A stretch of DNA of 26,088 bases from Phlegmacium glaucopus (GCA_015039465.1 MU130362.1:3432-29519), one strand, 5' to 3'; counted from the stretch's first letter, positions 1 through 10,939 are shown. Made by a program: numbers and translations. Notes: a model not told the origin generated them from the letters alone.

Positions 1-1
1 A

Positions 2-130
2 ACCCTCACTCATCAATCTATTCAGCGTGCGGAGATACCAGAGACTCAAGCTGTCATAGTTTCACAGTCTAAGCGGGAGCAAAAACGCCCTGCTGCACCG
101 CCAGAATCGTCAAACGCGAGTTTAGGCATC
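2..130 (+). CDS. Possible upstream exon of the coiled-coil gene (partial)
   Basis: Frame 2 is open from the window edge to a stop near position 143 and gives a polar, protein-like sequence rich in Q, E, K and P. It precedes the well-resolved exons of the next gene on the same strand. I could not find a donor that joins it in phase to the exon at 175: the GT at about 125 would leave one extra base, while all later introns of that gene are phase 0. It may be an exon whose splice site lies elsewhere, or a decayed one. Confidence 0.35.
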
Positions 131-174
131 ACCTATCCTTTGTTATAGTGTATCAAGCTTAAGACCTCATACAG

Positions 175-413
175 CGAAAGCGTTCTCATGTCACGAGCAG
201 AAACGATCACCCGGATGAACATTTAGAGTATGAGGACAAAGTAGTAAGTTCTGCTTATTCAGGAATGCTGGTCTTCTGCTTACACCTTCGCGCAGCCAAA
301 GCGTGTTAATGACACCAGCGTGGAAGAAACCCCAGATGACCTTACAGAGTACGAGGACAATGTAGTAAGCTCTACTTGTTCAGGAATGCCAGCTTTCTGA
401 CGCTGTTCGTTAG
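175..413 (+). repeat. Tandem duplication of a 66-bp exon plus its intron
   Basis: Exons 175-240 and 296-361 are both exactly 66 bp. They end in near-identical peptides (EHLEYEDK and DLTEYEDN) and are followed by introns of 55 and 52 bp that both begin GTAGTAAG and share TTCAGGAATGC. The second copy has diverged, so the duplication is not recent. Because the exon is a multiple of three flanked by phase 0 introns, either copy could be skipped without a frameshift. Confidence 0.75.
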
Positions 414-3344
414 GGGTATGGTGTAAGATCGAAAGTCAGAGTCCGAATCTGGGAACCCGCAAAAGTCGAGAGGCTGAAAACTGATGTAAGCCATCTATCG
501 CTATTGAGTTGAATAAAACTCACAAGTTTACAGTTTGTCAAGATGGCGAATGAACTCAAGACAGTATCGCAGGAGAGAGCATCACTTCAGCAGACAGTTA
601 ATGACATGTCGAAGCAACTTGATGAGGTATGTAATTGCTAGAAGACCCTTCAAGTATCATAGGAATAGTCAATTCAAGTCCATGAGGCTATGAAGAGGGA
701 ATTGGAGGAGATTGAACGACGAGCTAAGCAAGAACTGGAGGAGGTTAAACGACGAGCAAAAGAAGACTTGGATTTGGAACAATGGGAAGAGAATGACGTG
801 GCACTTGAATTGGCGCGACAGGAGATAAAACATGCTGTCGACGAAAGGATAAAGGCGGAGCGAGCGCATGATGCAGCCATTCAAGATGCCCTTGCTGCAC
901 AAGAAGAGGCTAGGCGTGCCAAAATATTGGTTGGTATGCATGAGCAGGCTGTGAGTGAGCAGGTCGCCAAACACAAGGTGGAGGTGGATCAGAGAATCAA
1001 AGGTCTACAGGAAAGCCACGAGAAACAACTTGTAAGCTTATATTTTGTTGGGAATTTGAATTAAAACCTTTTTAATTTTGTATTTTCTAGAATGAACTGC
1101 GCAAATCTAATGAAGAGTCTATGCAGGAAGTTTTGGAGCGGTACCGCCCGGTTCTGCGTGAAGAGATCTTCAAAGGCCTGGGTGTAGAATCTGAGGCAGC
1201 CATGAAAGAAGCCATTCAGCAAAACTCGCGTCGAGTAGCCGAAGCAGAACAAGCCCAGCAGGAATTGCAGCAACGTGTTAAGGACAGGGAGAAGCGTCTT
1301 GAAATAGAGGTTCAAAACGTTAAGGTGAGCTCATGTATTCTTCTACCAGTGCGCTACATTAATTCTAACTCTCTAAAGCTCCTGGAGGAACAGTTGAGAT
1401 GTCTTGGGAATGATCAGCCGCCTACAAACCCAAGCCCGATTCAAGTGGACACTGATAGTGGTCCTTCTCAGAAAGCACTTGGGAAGAGGCCTGATAGACC
1501 TGAGACGGATGCGTGTGCGAGACAGGTAGAGTGGAACTTTTCATCTAATGATGTGAGCTAACATACTCTGATCAGGCAGTGAAGGCTATCCATAAGCGAA
1601 ACACCAGGGTTCGTACGGAGACCCCAGATCATGAGATGGTAAGCGTTCCAGCTTCAAATCTATTTCTTGCTAACCTTCAATAACAGTGGCATCAAGAATC
1701 CGAGACGATAAAAGTACCTCAGAGGTTTAGAAAGCCGATCGGATGCACCTCTACTATTGCGAATCGTTTGCGTATTCAATCTCCTTCCCCTGCTAGCTCG
1801 ATCCCCAGACTTGGTCTCTCAGATGAACGTCTCCGAGAGAGCACTCCCAATGGAAGACGCGAGTCGCCAACCCTCCGACTCTCAGGCAAACACGGCTCTG
1901 CGAGCGGTCCAGGTCCCTCAACTACGCACCGAGATATATCTCCCCTAGTCAATCCCCCAGTCGTCTATGGGTCTACTCTTGATCAGGGCCCCTCAATCAC
2001 TCACCGCAGATATACATCTCCCCCAGTCAATCCCCCAGGTGTCTATGGTCCTGCTCATAACCTGGGCCCCTCAACCAGAGATATGATGTCTCCCTTGGTC
2101 AATCCTCCAGGCGATTATGACATCTCTGAGATTCAGCCAACCGCACCTGGGTACTCCATCCCCTACTCTTCATCTCAGCCATCTGATAATGTCCCAACGT
2201 CATTGAGTGTCGCGTTCCAAGCATTCCGGGATGAGATGCAGGAGATGCGGAACATGTTAGGTCAGCTGGTGCAGTCACGAGAATCATCGGCAATTCCGGG
2301 AAGAATGCGCCATGAACATGGTGACTACAAACTCAACAAGTCGCAGCGGCCCCGCACTAATAGTCGGAATGAGTTGATGGTACGAATTTTGCTAGATAAT
2401 GAATGAACCTTGTATGTTGATCCAACCCCCAGAAAGCCGTTCGTGACGAGATGAACAAACTTCTCAACATTAAACGGGACACAGAAATCGTTGATACCGC
2501 TAAACAGGGAATATTTGCTGATCTGGATGAAGCAGGGAAATTCGAAGAAGGAATAATAGACGCCCCTCCCCTTGAACCTTTACGGGCTTGTTGGGACAAC
2601 ATTAAATGTCTTTGGAATTTTCACCTTGCAGACATTTTCGCTGACCATCTGGTGAGATTGAAGCCTGAATATAATACAGAGGAGAAGCACCAAGAAATTG
2701 CAAGTCATTTCATGAAACGACTCGAGGCACTTAGAAAGGAGTTGGCGAAACACATTCCCAAGAGCGGTGACAGTGGTGAGGAGTCTGACGACCAAGTTGA
2801 AGCACATTATCAGAGTAGACATTTGAAGGACCTCCGCAGAAAACGAATCCAGAAGCGACAGGCTGGGGTAAGTCTCACTTTCATGTTTTCAGCCCATTAT
2901 ATATATCGATGTTCTCTACAGCTCTGTAGCATCCGGCTCCAAATCTGTCAGGCAGGTTCCGCAGATGGTCGCAATCCAGCTTGGGAAATACTAGCCCTCA
3001 TGGTCCACAGGCTTGGCGTTGATGGGAACAGTTCAGACGAAACTGACGCTGGAGATGGGTCTTATGCTGTAAGAGTTAAAGAGTGGAGAAGCAGTCAGGT
3101 CAAAAGGCTCCTACGATTTATCGACAACAATCGCACCCAAACCAATGCTTATGGGAACAACAAACCTGGCAATCCACCTCGCAAGCGCATTCGAAGGACA
3201 TACCCCCCTGTCAGCACAGATAGACCAATTGCCTGTCTGCCGTTGAACTTCTACGACAAAACCTGGTATGATTCGCTCTCCCCACTTCAGCAAGCTCAAC
3301 TGGATCCACAACCCGAGATGGAACTTCCTATCATCGATGATTAA
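175..3344 (+). CDS. Multi-exon coiled-coil protein of an uncharacterised basidiomycete multicopy family
   Basis: Function unknown. Eleven exons join without a stop: 175-240, 296-361, 414-485, 534-626, 669-1031, 1091-1324, 1379-1525, 1576-1638, 1687-2379, 2433-2867 and 2922-3344. They give about 884 residues plus whatever lies upstream. All ten introns are 42-59 bp, GT-AG and phase 0. The exons at 534-1525 encode a long charged coiled coil rich in E, K, R and Q (for example KRELEEIERRAKQELEEVKR). The exon at 1687-2379 is rich in proline and serine with three imperfect repeats. The last two exons encode a compact C-terminal region with a basic stretch (RKRIRRTY) and end in the motif LPLNFYDKTWYDSLSPLQQ. 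From memory, this C-terminal part resembles a large, mobile-element-associated Agaricomycete family with no assigned role. An ATG at 543 could also serve as a start (813 residues), but the in-phase upstream exons argue the protein is longer. The gene looks intact. Confidence 0.72.
1906..2115 (+). repeat. Three imperfect in-frame repeats of about 66-75 bp in the coiled-coil gene
   Basis: The encoded peptide repeats the pattern GPS-(T/I)THR-SP-VNPP-VYG three times, with the third copy shorter (GPSTRD, SPLVNPPGDY). The repeats lie inside one exon and keep the frame. They make a proline-rich low-complexity linker between the coiled coil and the C-terminal region. Confidence 0.7.
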
Positions 3345-3440
3345 TTAGTATAAGTACCCACATATCTTGTAGAAAGCTCAAGCGTCTGAGTACTATACTT
3401 TGTTACATAACACTATCGCTCCGAAAAGAACCGGACCCAT

Positions 3441-3494
3441 CACTTGAGTGTGTGTGGAGACGACGAAGGTGAGCTTTGTCCATCGCGTCACTGG
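3441..3494. repeat. Left arm of a 54-bp long-range inverted repeat
   Basis: The sequence beginning CACTTGAGTGTG and running through CATCGCGTCACTGG matches the reverse complement of 26037-26088 with a handful of mismatches and a 2-bp gap. Beyond position 3494 the two arms diverge. The right arm is cut by the window edge, so the true outer limit is unknown. The two arms enclose about 22.6 kb. Confidence 0.8.
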
Positions 3495-3680
3495 CAGCAT
3501 CTCGTTCCAAAGCCTGAAACAACTGCTTTAAGGGAGGTTTCCGTAGATTTCTTTGATTTATGTCGTTAGAGCATCAAAATGCTCTGTACTTTGCCATACA
3601 ACAGTCGAATAGCAGTTGGTGAGTTACATGGCGGCTTTTGCGACTGGCGGTATTATCTATGGCGATCGGCACCGCGTTCT
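3495..3680. other. Non-coding stretch
   Basis: No protein-like reading frame is recognised between the inverted-repeat arm and the kinase remnant. It contains a 19-bp string (3607-3625, AATAGCAGTTGGTGAGTTA) found again in the same orientation at 25961-25979. Confidence 0.5.
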
Positions 3681-3689
3681 GTTTGTTTG

Positions 3690-4235
3690 TGGCGATTGGC
3701 GGTTGCGGCGTGTTGATATTTGTAATCGGGACAAACATTTGTCCTCGCTGCCTCCATACTATGAAGCAGAGTCCTTCACCGATGCCGACAGCTTTTTCAG
3801 GGATATCTGATTGTCGTACAGATTATGAACTATTCACCCCTACAACGACGAAAGAACGCAAACAAGGTAAGTCTTAGTGCAGTTCCGGATGATACCTAGT
3901 GACCCTTTCTCCACAAGTTCCATTCCTTCGGCCCTCGCTGACGGTGTCTGTCCCTTTTGTCAGATAGTTCGCTATAGAATGCGATTACAATGTTATGGAC
4001 CCCGTCCTCGGTCTTTTCTATTGAAGACCTTTTCAATTCCTGTAGCCGCAACTTCATTATAACGACTGCTGTTCTTCTGATCAACTGGTTCGTTTATCGT
4101 TTTACACATTCTCTTACTCATCATCTTTCTTACTTTCGAACAGATTTCTCGCATCGAGTACATCCACTCTCGTAATTTCATTCATCGGGATATCAAACCC
4201 GACAATCTTCGTAGTTGGCAAAGGAGCATTCGTTG
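3690..4235 (+). pseudogene. Decayed casein kinase I (CK1) fragment
   Basis: Casein kinase I enzymes are monomeric Ser/Thr kinases with very conserved sequence, so scraps are recognisable. Reading across frames I see ECDYNVMD (about 3981-4004), then IEDLFNSCSRNF and TAVLL (about 4016-4075). A clean 52-bp intron follows (4092-4143). After it comes [21 protein letters not shown], which holds the HRD catalytic loop (4144-4206), and the frame then breaks. A weak glycine-loop-like stretch ending GTNI lies near 3735. At least two frameshifts separate the conserved blocks. The activation segment and C-lobe are missing, so no functional kinase can be made. The CK1 assignment is strong; the exact 5' limit is a guess. 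Confidence 0.75.
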
Positions 4236-4483
4236 ATAAATTCAAAGCGGCGAAGACCATTCCTTGCAATTGTTACTGTACGTTTCCCTCTCCCAATCTG
4301 TTCTAGTCAATCATAATGTAAAAATCCCATTTCTATCGTCTTTCAGCTCACTTCTTTGGCCCTCAAACTCACACCAGGCCACCCATCCCGCTCGTCAGAC
4401 TGGATTTTACCATCAGTATCGAATTGTGCCGTCTAGTAGCAAATTTCAATACTGCACTTGTACGTGGTACTCCTCGAAGAATA
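4236..4483. other. Non-coding stretch between CK1 remnant and exon copy
   Basis: A 75-residue open frame (4264-4491) is present but shows no recognisable family, no partner exons and ordinary composition. I see no gene here. Confidence 0.4.
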
Positions 4484-4587
4484 TGCCATGAACATGATAT
4501 GATGACTACAAACTTAACAAGTCTCAGCGACCTCGCACTGATAGTTGGAATGGTACGATGGTACGAATTCAGCTAGATAATGAATAG
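4484..4587 (+). repeat. Duplicated exon-end fragment of the coiled-coil gene
   Basis: This segment matches 2309-2405, the 3' end of the 1687-2379 exon plus the start of its intron. Shared strings include GCCATGAACATG, GACTACAAACT and CTAGATAATGAAT. It carries a small insertion and scattered substitutions. It includes the splice-donor region (ATGGTACGAATT) but no downstream exon, so it is a decayed genomic copy. Confidence 0.8.
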
Positions 4588-4816
4588 CTCAGAGTTTCAA
4601 TTCTTGAAGTTCAAGTACGCAAATATGAGCGCTTTTTTCTAAGTTGTCCCTGCTGCCTCCTAAGTTACAGTAGTACCTGTTTGTCCTGTACAGTACAATT
4701 ATCACAATCGCCAATTGTCACAAACAAGCAGAACACCGTGACGATGGTCGCTATAGATAATACCGTCAGTCGTAAAAGTCGCTATGAATCTCTAAGTTCA
4801 ACTCACCGATTGTTGT

Positions 4817-4823
4817 TATAAAG
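4817..4823 (+). promoter_or_regulatory. Putative TATA box of the transposase gene
   Basis: TATAAAG lies 79 bp upstream of the chosen ATG, a plausible distance for a fungal TATA-dependent promoter. No other promoter element is recognised. Confidence 0.45.
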
Positions 4824-4895
4824 GACCAACGCGGGGCATTTGCCATTTTTTGCCTTATTAACATTTATTGCGCAGACAATCAGCAGCGCCGCGGA

Positions 4896-7800
4896 ATGCC
4901 AGCTACTCGACGTTGTTTCTGCAAGACCCGAAAATGCAGTGACCAGAAGGATAGTGCAGGGCAGTGCGGCGTTATCCTCAGTTTGCGGGCATGGAAAGAG
5001 CATCAAGTCTCAGATAATAACGCAGAGCTCCGCGATCGCGCATTGAAGGCTCAAGAAGAAGTGTTACTGGCACAGGAGGAAGACATCGTGAGGGCTGTAC
5101 AGGCCATGTCGATTAACCCTCCCGAGCCTGTACGCATACCGGAGCCCCAGAAATACAAAATTGATTTCGTGAGAAAGATAGTTGAAAACCTTAGCGACAT
5201 GGACAAGGGCCTCACGGATATGCGCTCTCAGGCGTTACTAATGGGTAATGCACAACCATCGGCATCCGACCAAGTTATCCAGGATAACCTCCAGGAAATT
5301 ACATATCTTCAAGGCCTATTGGTTGAATTCAACCGGAAGCTGATATTGACAACTCGTGGGCCACATCGCAACATTTCTGCAGTGAAGGAGGCCCGAAGGT
5401 ACACCAAGGGTCTCTATGTGGAGGTTGCGAAGCTCATTAAGGACGCCGAGACTATGTGGAATAAGCTCCTTCTTGCAAGGAACCAACAACGGGAAGCAGA
5501 TCTGGCAACTGGTGCAACCGAATATGATTCTGGTGAGTGGGAAAGAGTGTGAATGGCGTCAGTCACTTATAATGGAATCTCAGGCCTCCACTTTGTGAAT
5601 GTCCTCACACATTCCAAGTCCGTTGTACAGCTTGTCATTCTAATGGTCGTGGCATGTCATGTCATCCTCGGTCTTCCTCGCCGAGGATGCATTTGGTTAT
5701 TTTCCATGGCCCAGTATATCATACAAGCAACCACCCAGTACCTATATCGCGATAACTTGCCAGCCTATTGGCAGGAGCTACTCAGCACGTTTCCTCGAGA
5801 CATTCGCACCGCAACTACTCAGTTCCATCTCGAGGCAAAAGCAACGGTCTATGCAGTATGCCCCAAGTGTCATTGCACGTACGGACCAACATACAAGGAT
5901 AAAATACCCACTTATCGAGAGCGATGTAACTACCACCGTCATGGTTCAAGCTGCGGAGAGTTGCTCACTCGACCAAAGATGATCCGAAACTGCCAGATCT
6001 TTGTTCCAATCAAGCCTTACGTTGCCTTCAGCTTTAAAGATTGGATGGCCGGTTTACTTTCTCGTCCTGGGTGTGAGGAGATGCTGGACAAAGCGTGGGA
6101 GAGAATGACACTGTCTCCAGATGGAAGTATTCAAGACATTTTCCAAGGGTCCGCTATACGGGAGTTTAAGGGTCCTGATGGGCGGACACATTTCAGCGTT
6201 GCGGGTGGGAAAGATGCTGGTCACTATCTCTTTGCTCTTGGCTTCGATTTCTTCAATCCCCTTCGTAACCTGGCGGGTGGAAAGAAAGTGTCCATTGGTG
6301 TGATAGCCCTCACTTGCCTGAACTTCCCAATAGAGCTTCGTCATAAGCCAGAGAACATGTTTCTGGCCGGAATCATTCCTGGTCCCAATGAGCCGAGTGT
6401 CGACGCCGTCAATCACTACATACGGCCTATCATTGATGACTTCATTCAGTTTTGGGCTGGTGTCCGTTTTACGCGCACCTTCCTGCACAGACTCGGACGA
6501 TTGATTCTCTGCGCAATTATCCTCATCATCTGCGATCTTCCGGCAGCACGTAAGATTGGTGGATTCGCTTCACATGGCCATGAATACTATTGCTCAGTCT
6601 GCTGGTGTACCAAGACAGAGCATCAGGGGTACAACAACTTCCAGCATACCACCTGGAAATATCGTACCAATGCAGAATGTCGCAAGGCTGCTGAGAGGTT
6701 CCGAGACGCCGCAACACCTGCCAAAGCAAGTAGTTCTTTCGACAGTTCAGGCCTACGCTGGACTGAGCTGCTTCGGCTGGAGTATTATGACCCCACCAAA
6801 TTCTTGGCTGTCGATCCAATGCATAACTTATTTCTGGGGGTTATTAAGGAACATTTTCAAAATATCCTTGGTAACCAACCAAAGTGGAGGGTCAAACCTA
6901 AGTCCCTAACCACTTCCATCCACATTCAAATCCCTCAAGATACGGCGAATCCAGTGCCCAAAGAGAAAACTGCAAGAGCTAGTGTGAGGCGGTTGATGAA
7001 ATGGTTAGAGAAACCACTGGAACAGGATAGTAAAGAACCAGCTGCGCGCGAAGCCTTTGAGAAACTTTGGAGTGGATCTAAGTCCCATGTCGTGTCTCTA
7101 GTATATGTTGGACGCGGAGTTGGTTGTCTTCCGCATACTGTGGACCAAACAGGCTGTGATACGGTCGATTCAAAGAAGCGCAAAATATCCAAATTGGAGC
7201 TTGCAAAGACGTTAGTCAGTTGGGTGAGTACATCCTTCATCTGTGTATGATTGGAAGCGCTCATGGTTACTGTGGGTATCAGCGCCTCGAGCAGATCCCA
7301 GACATTGAAGCTGACGACTCAGTGGATGGCATCACAAATGGTAGCATCTTTACTCCCGCTGAGATGGAAGCGTTGTGGGAGGATTTAGAGTGCATGGTGA
7401 AACCATCCTGGGTGACGTCAGTTCCGGCTACCCTTTCGTCATCTGGTCCCAAGTTGAAGTCTGATCAATGGCGAACCATTGGATCCCTTTACTTGCCAGT
7501 GACATTGATCCGACTATGGTCCAATGCTAAGCGAGAGGACAAAGAAGCCAAGAAGCGCCAAGAACTACTTCATCTCACTATGTTACTTTCATCAGCTGTC
7601 GCTGCAGCCACAACCCGCGTCACCTCTGTAGCTCATGCCAACGATTACCTTGCTTATATGGCCAAGTATCGCGAGGAGTTGCAGCGACTATTTCCAGATT
7701 ATGCATGTCATTGTAACCATCACATGGCGATGCATATTGGAGAGTTTCTGACGAGGTATGGTCCTGTTTATGGGTGGTGGACGTTCCCCTATGAACGCAT

Positions 7801-8573
7801 GATTGGAATGCTTCAAAAAATATCCACAAATTACAAGCCAGGTAAGATACAACCAACTCTCTGTGTTTTTTGCTGATAAAGAAGTAGGTGAATATGAAGA
7901 AACCATAGGACGCTCCTGGCATCGCTCCTCCAACTTCAGGGCGTTTTTTACAAGGGACATTTGTCCTCAACCTATCAAAAACTGTCTCAACTTCTTCGAA
8001 ACACTAGTTCAGCAACAGAACCGCAACAGTCTCTCCAGCAACTCCATTCCCCAGCCTGAGCTCAACGAGCTTGAGGACAACGAAGAACTAGAAGCTGGCG
8101 ATGACAAGTTGATTACATTGGCAGAGAAACTTATCACGGATGACATTCGTGCTGCGTTCACAAGGAAGCTAGGAGCAGGTTGTGCCGTTCCCAGGAATGC
8201 CAAGTTCACCAATCGCGTCACTCGCAATGGGATCTCTTACACGATACACGAGACTCATGAGGGCAACAGTGGGGTGATTTGCAAGGGTCTCGATGTACCA
8301 TTCTGTATTGAAAAAATCATACAATTTCCGGAAAACGGGCCTTGTAGGGGCACTTGGTTTGTTGTTCGACGTCACCGAAAACCAACAGTCACCACTGATC
8401 CGTACCTCAAGTATCCATACTTGCGGGCGCGGATATGGCATTACGAACTGGAGCAATACATCGAAGTTCTCCCATTCTCAGAGATAGATAGCCATTTTGC
8501 AAAGCTTGCCATTCCATGGGAAAAGCAGAGAGTTGCAGTGATTGTTTCATTGTCCCGAGTACGTCCAGAATGA
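4896..8573 (+). CDS. CACTA/Tnp2-like DDE transposase, apparently intact
   Basis: Proteins of this family cut and paste CACTA-type transposons. Four exons join without a stop: 4896-5532, 5584-7223, 7283-7841 and 7888-8573, giving 1,173 residues. The introns are 51, 59 and 46 bp, all GT-AG. The N-terminus has a Cys-rich possible metal site (C7, C9, C14, C24, H36) and a helical region. The core holds the catalytic-type acidic motifs: GFDFFNP (Asp near 434), the RPENM-like block KPENMFLAGIIPGPNEPS, ICDLPAARK (Asp near 530) and DPMHNLFLGV (Asp near 623). A DUF4218-like segment carries GPVYGWWTFPYERMIG (from about 919), and the C-terminal exon has YTIHETHEGNS. ATG 4896 was chosen because it begins just before the Cys motif and follows a TATA box. 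The gene has no visible lesion, unlike most of its surroundings, so it may be recent or active. Confidence 0.9.
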
Positions 8574-8714
8574 TTTTACAAATTTGTTTAGCAGCTGATG
8601 GTATGCGTTTAGGGTCTCTTGATTTAAAGTAGGGCTTACGGTACATTATTACAGGTGGTCGTTTAGTTTACACGTGAATATAGGCGCAATTATCAGGAAC
8701 TGAAAATGTATCGG

Positions 8715-10245
8715 ATCATGATGCCATGCGAAGACAATAGCTGAACTTGCATATCAGGTGTTTCTGCCATAATCTCAAGCTAATATTTTTATATTAGTCG
8801 ACCATCCATCTGGTACTGAGTGGAAACACACCAGCTGATCACAAGCGTCCCGAAGTTGGAAGGAAATCAGGGGCAGACGGCGTGAGCTCATCAATCAGTT
8901 GATTGGCGGTATTGCATATCCTAGTTGTCACGTTGGAGATTTGCCTCTAGATCATCTTCAGAGAATCCTTCGTCAATCTAAGAATGCGATGATGTGAGGA
9001 AGACAATGAAATGAAGATCTATTCGGCGCGTATCTCGGCAAATGGATCCTCTTCGTTGTCGTCACCAAGCTAACAAAAACAAGATGGCTTCGATGAATAA
9101 TGAGGGGGCAATTGACTTACTCATGACTTATTCGACAACCGCGTATTTAGTTGCAGAGTCTGCATAGGAAGTTCGGTTCGGTAGCTGCAAAAAATAAATC
9201 AGCTTCACATGCTCCAAAACGAATGCATAGCGCCTGAATTGACCAGCCAACTGACAAGTCGCATTCGGTTTCCCAAACACATCTTCATAATCCTCTTCAT
9301 CATCCTCCGCATACTTCCCAAACCCCGTTTGATTCTGCAGCTTTTTCGCCTCGGCGTGTCCGAACGAGCCTGCACTCCCAAGTGGTGTTGCGAGCGAACC
9401 TGATCTAGAATGAGAATGAGATGATGCGGAAGGACCAAGAGAGCCGAGGGGGCTGATGGACGATCGAGAAGGTTTCCGTGAGAGGCTTGGAAGAGGAGCG
9501 GACAGAGGGCCCGGAGCGGTAGTGGATAGACCGATGGTTTTGATGTCGTCTGGATGGAAGAGACCACGTCGGATATTGTTTTTCATCTGGAAGTATTCAT
9601 AATCACCTATGTACTCTCTTGGCAAATAATAACGACGAACCTTGAAGTCAGCAACTTTTTCATGCAACCTTTGCTCATCTTCCTCTGTGGCAAGGTCCGA
9701 ATAGTCTTCCACTATGGGTAGAATATCTGAGGCCGGTGCTTGAGCAAGTGGGATATGTTGATGTCCTGGACTTCAATTAGGCCAGATAGTTTGTGCATTG
9801 TCTTCTACCTCAGGCTTATCATCTTCTGCCGTTGTTTTCTCTAGAGCTGAGCATCGCAAACACTATTCTCACAAGACTGGAGTTACAAAAAAGTCGAGAT
9901 AACCTACCTTGGAGCTTTGTAAAGGAGATACCATCCTCGAAATCATCATCCCAGTTGTCCGCTTGTTCTTCTGGAGGCTGCAAGATGAATGGCAGAGGTT
10001 GAATCTTTTCGACGAGGCCCAATCCCGGCTTGCTACCCGGTGTAGGACCATTTTTTCATCCCGAAGGTCCAGATGAAGGATGCGCGCCAAGTTCGGTTAA
10101 TGAAGTTGACTGCAACATCCCCGCGGGTCGCGCCTGTGTAGGTGAGCTTGGGCGGAGATTCCTGGAAGGATGCTTTGAGAGTTTCAACGGAGCTAATTGG
10201 TTTTAGCGAACGCTGAGTTTGATACATAGCACGAAGACGCTAGTT
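8715..10245 (-). pseudogene. Cdc15/SepH-type kinase, C-terminal half only (decayed fragment)
   Basis: The parent is a septation-initiation network kinase with an N-terminal kinase domain and a long conserved tail. Reading the - strand from 10245, I see QTQRSLKPISSVETLKASFQ, then NWDDDFEDGISFTKLQ (about 9910-9980), FGKYAEDDEEDYEDVFGKPN (about 9265-9330), MQTLQLNTRLSNKS, LGDDNEEDPFAE (about 9025-9070), IDEGFSEDDLEANLQRD (about 8940-8990), NQLIDELTPSAPDF and TPDMQVQLLSSHG (about 8720-8760). The kinase domain is absent: the 5' limit falls at an intron acceptor-like TTTTAACTAG. Lesions include a Trp-to-stop change (TGA) at the last codon before the intron at about 9070-9119, a donor beginning AT instead of GT after DPFAE, and several small indels. 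It is not functional. Confidence 0.78.
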
Positions 10246-10258
10246 AAAAGCGCACATT

Positions 10259-10450
10259 TTAAAACCTCATTCCATTCTTGTATGTGTCAGTGAGGGCCAT
10301 CGTGCCAGAGGCACGCGACATAAATGAGTTCCTTTTTTCTTGCTGTTTGTGAATTGTGATAGCAGGAAGCTCAGAGAGAGCACCAGGCAAGGACCCAAAA
10401 GCAGCAAACTGGCGTTTGCCGGCTATGGCACCATGATGGCCCCCAATGCG
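10259..10450 (-). pseudogene. Unrecognised coding-like fragment
   Basis: A - strand frame ending at a TAA (10259-10261) reads as a plausible protein C-terminus: GKRQFAAFGSLPGALSELP, then ITIHKQQEKRNSFMSRASG. It starts without an ATG inside the fragment and lies directly upstream of the Cdc15-like piece. I do not recognise the family. It has the same orientation as the other gene scraps here and is probably another captured or inserted piece. Confidence 0.3.
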
Positions 10451-10625
10451 AAGCCATTTGGTATAAGAATGAATTCGATAAATGGAACTTCTAGTTAGCT
10501 ATTAAAACTTGCCAATAATATATCGTACTTGTATCTAAAAAGTCCGCATAAACGAGCGCGATTAATAGTATAGAAGTCAGTCTTTGTGTGAAATTGTACT
10601 GCGGGGTGTCAGCCTCCTCGATGGC
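10451..10625. other. AT-rich non-coding stretch
   Basis: No protein-like frame is visible. It separates two coding-like fragments. Confidence 0.4.
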
Positions 10626-10629
10626 CAAT

Positions 10630-10870
10630 TCACTCAGGTGTGACTGGCAGAGCTGAGCACATTGCGGAAGAATAGGAAGCGATCGTAAAAGGTATCATGC
10701 GGGAAGGCGCACCAAAGTCAAAGCCGAAACCCTCACTAAAAAGGATGGTAGGATACTCCGAGGAAGGGGTTTCGGCCACACGGGCAAGACTTGCTGCTAT
10801 GGCTATCGATGAAGAGGATTCGGTCCAGGAGGAACCTTTGAGCACGGCAGGATGATATGCAAACGATGGA
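10630..10870 (-). pseudogene. Unrecognised coding-like fragment
   Basis: An open - strand frame from about 10870 to a stop at 10630 gives SSWTESSSSIAIAASLARVA, then SEYPTILFSEGFGFDFGAPS and ends ALPVTPE. The upstream part of the frame (to 10938) is hydrophobic and AT-rich and looks like intron read-through. No family is recognised. It is consistent with a terminal exon of a host gene separated from the rest of that gene. Confidence 0.3.
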
Positions 10871-10939
10871 ATAAGATAGATAAATAACAGAGAAAATATG
10901 CCACCTTCGCGCAACATACAAAGAGTCAGCATATACAAA

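Larger units (their letters stand above)
4588..8715 (+). mobile_element. CACTA (CMC/EnSpm)-type DNA transposon, ends unresolved
   Basis: The element is defined by its transposase at 4896-8573. Outer limits are set by recognisable neighbours: the exon copy ends at 4587 and the Cdc15-like fragment begins at about 8715. CACTA elements normally have short terminal inverted repeats and 2-3 bp target duplications. I searched both flanks by eye and found no convincing pair. The 5' flank has repeated GTCGCTAT strings (about 4749 and 4780) that could be subterminal binding sites. Alternatively the element is larger and contains the gene fragments to its right. Confidence 0.55.

Noticed and set aside
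1..10. AACCCTCACT at the window start as a telomere repeat
   Set aside because: Only one near-match to the CCCTAA unit is present and it is inside a coding-like frame; there is no array.
5553..5583. Separate gene starting at the ATG at 5553
   Set aside because: This ATG lies within the 51-bp intron 5533-5583; splicing restores one continuous transposase reading.
4588..8715. Terminal inverted repeats of the CACTA element
   Set aside because: CACTA/CACTG-like strings on the two sides do not pair convincingly, so no ends are called.
9209..9403. + strand open frame antisense to the Cdc15-like fragment
   Set aside because: It is the shadow of a conserved - strand coding sequence.
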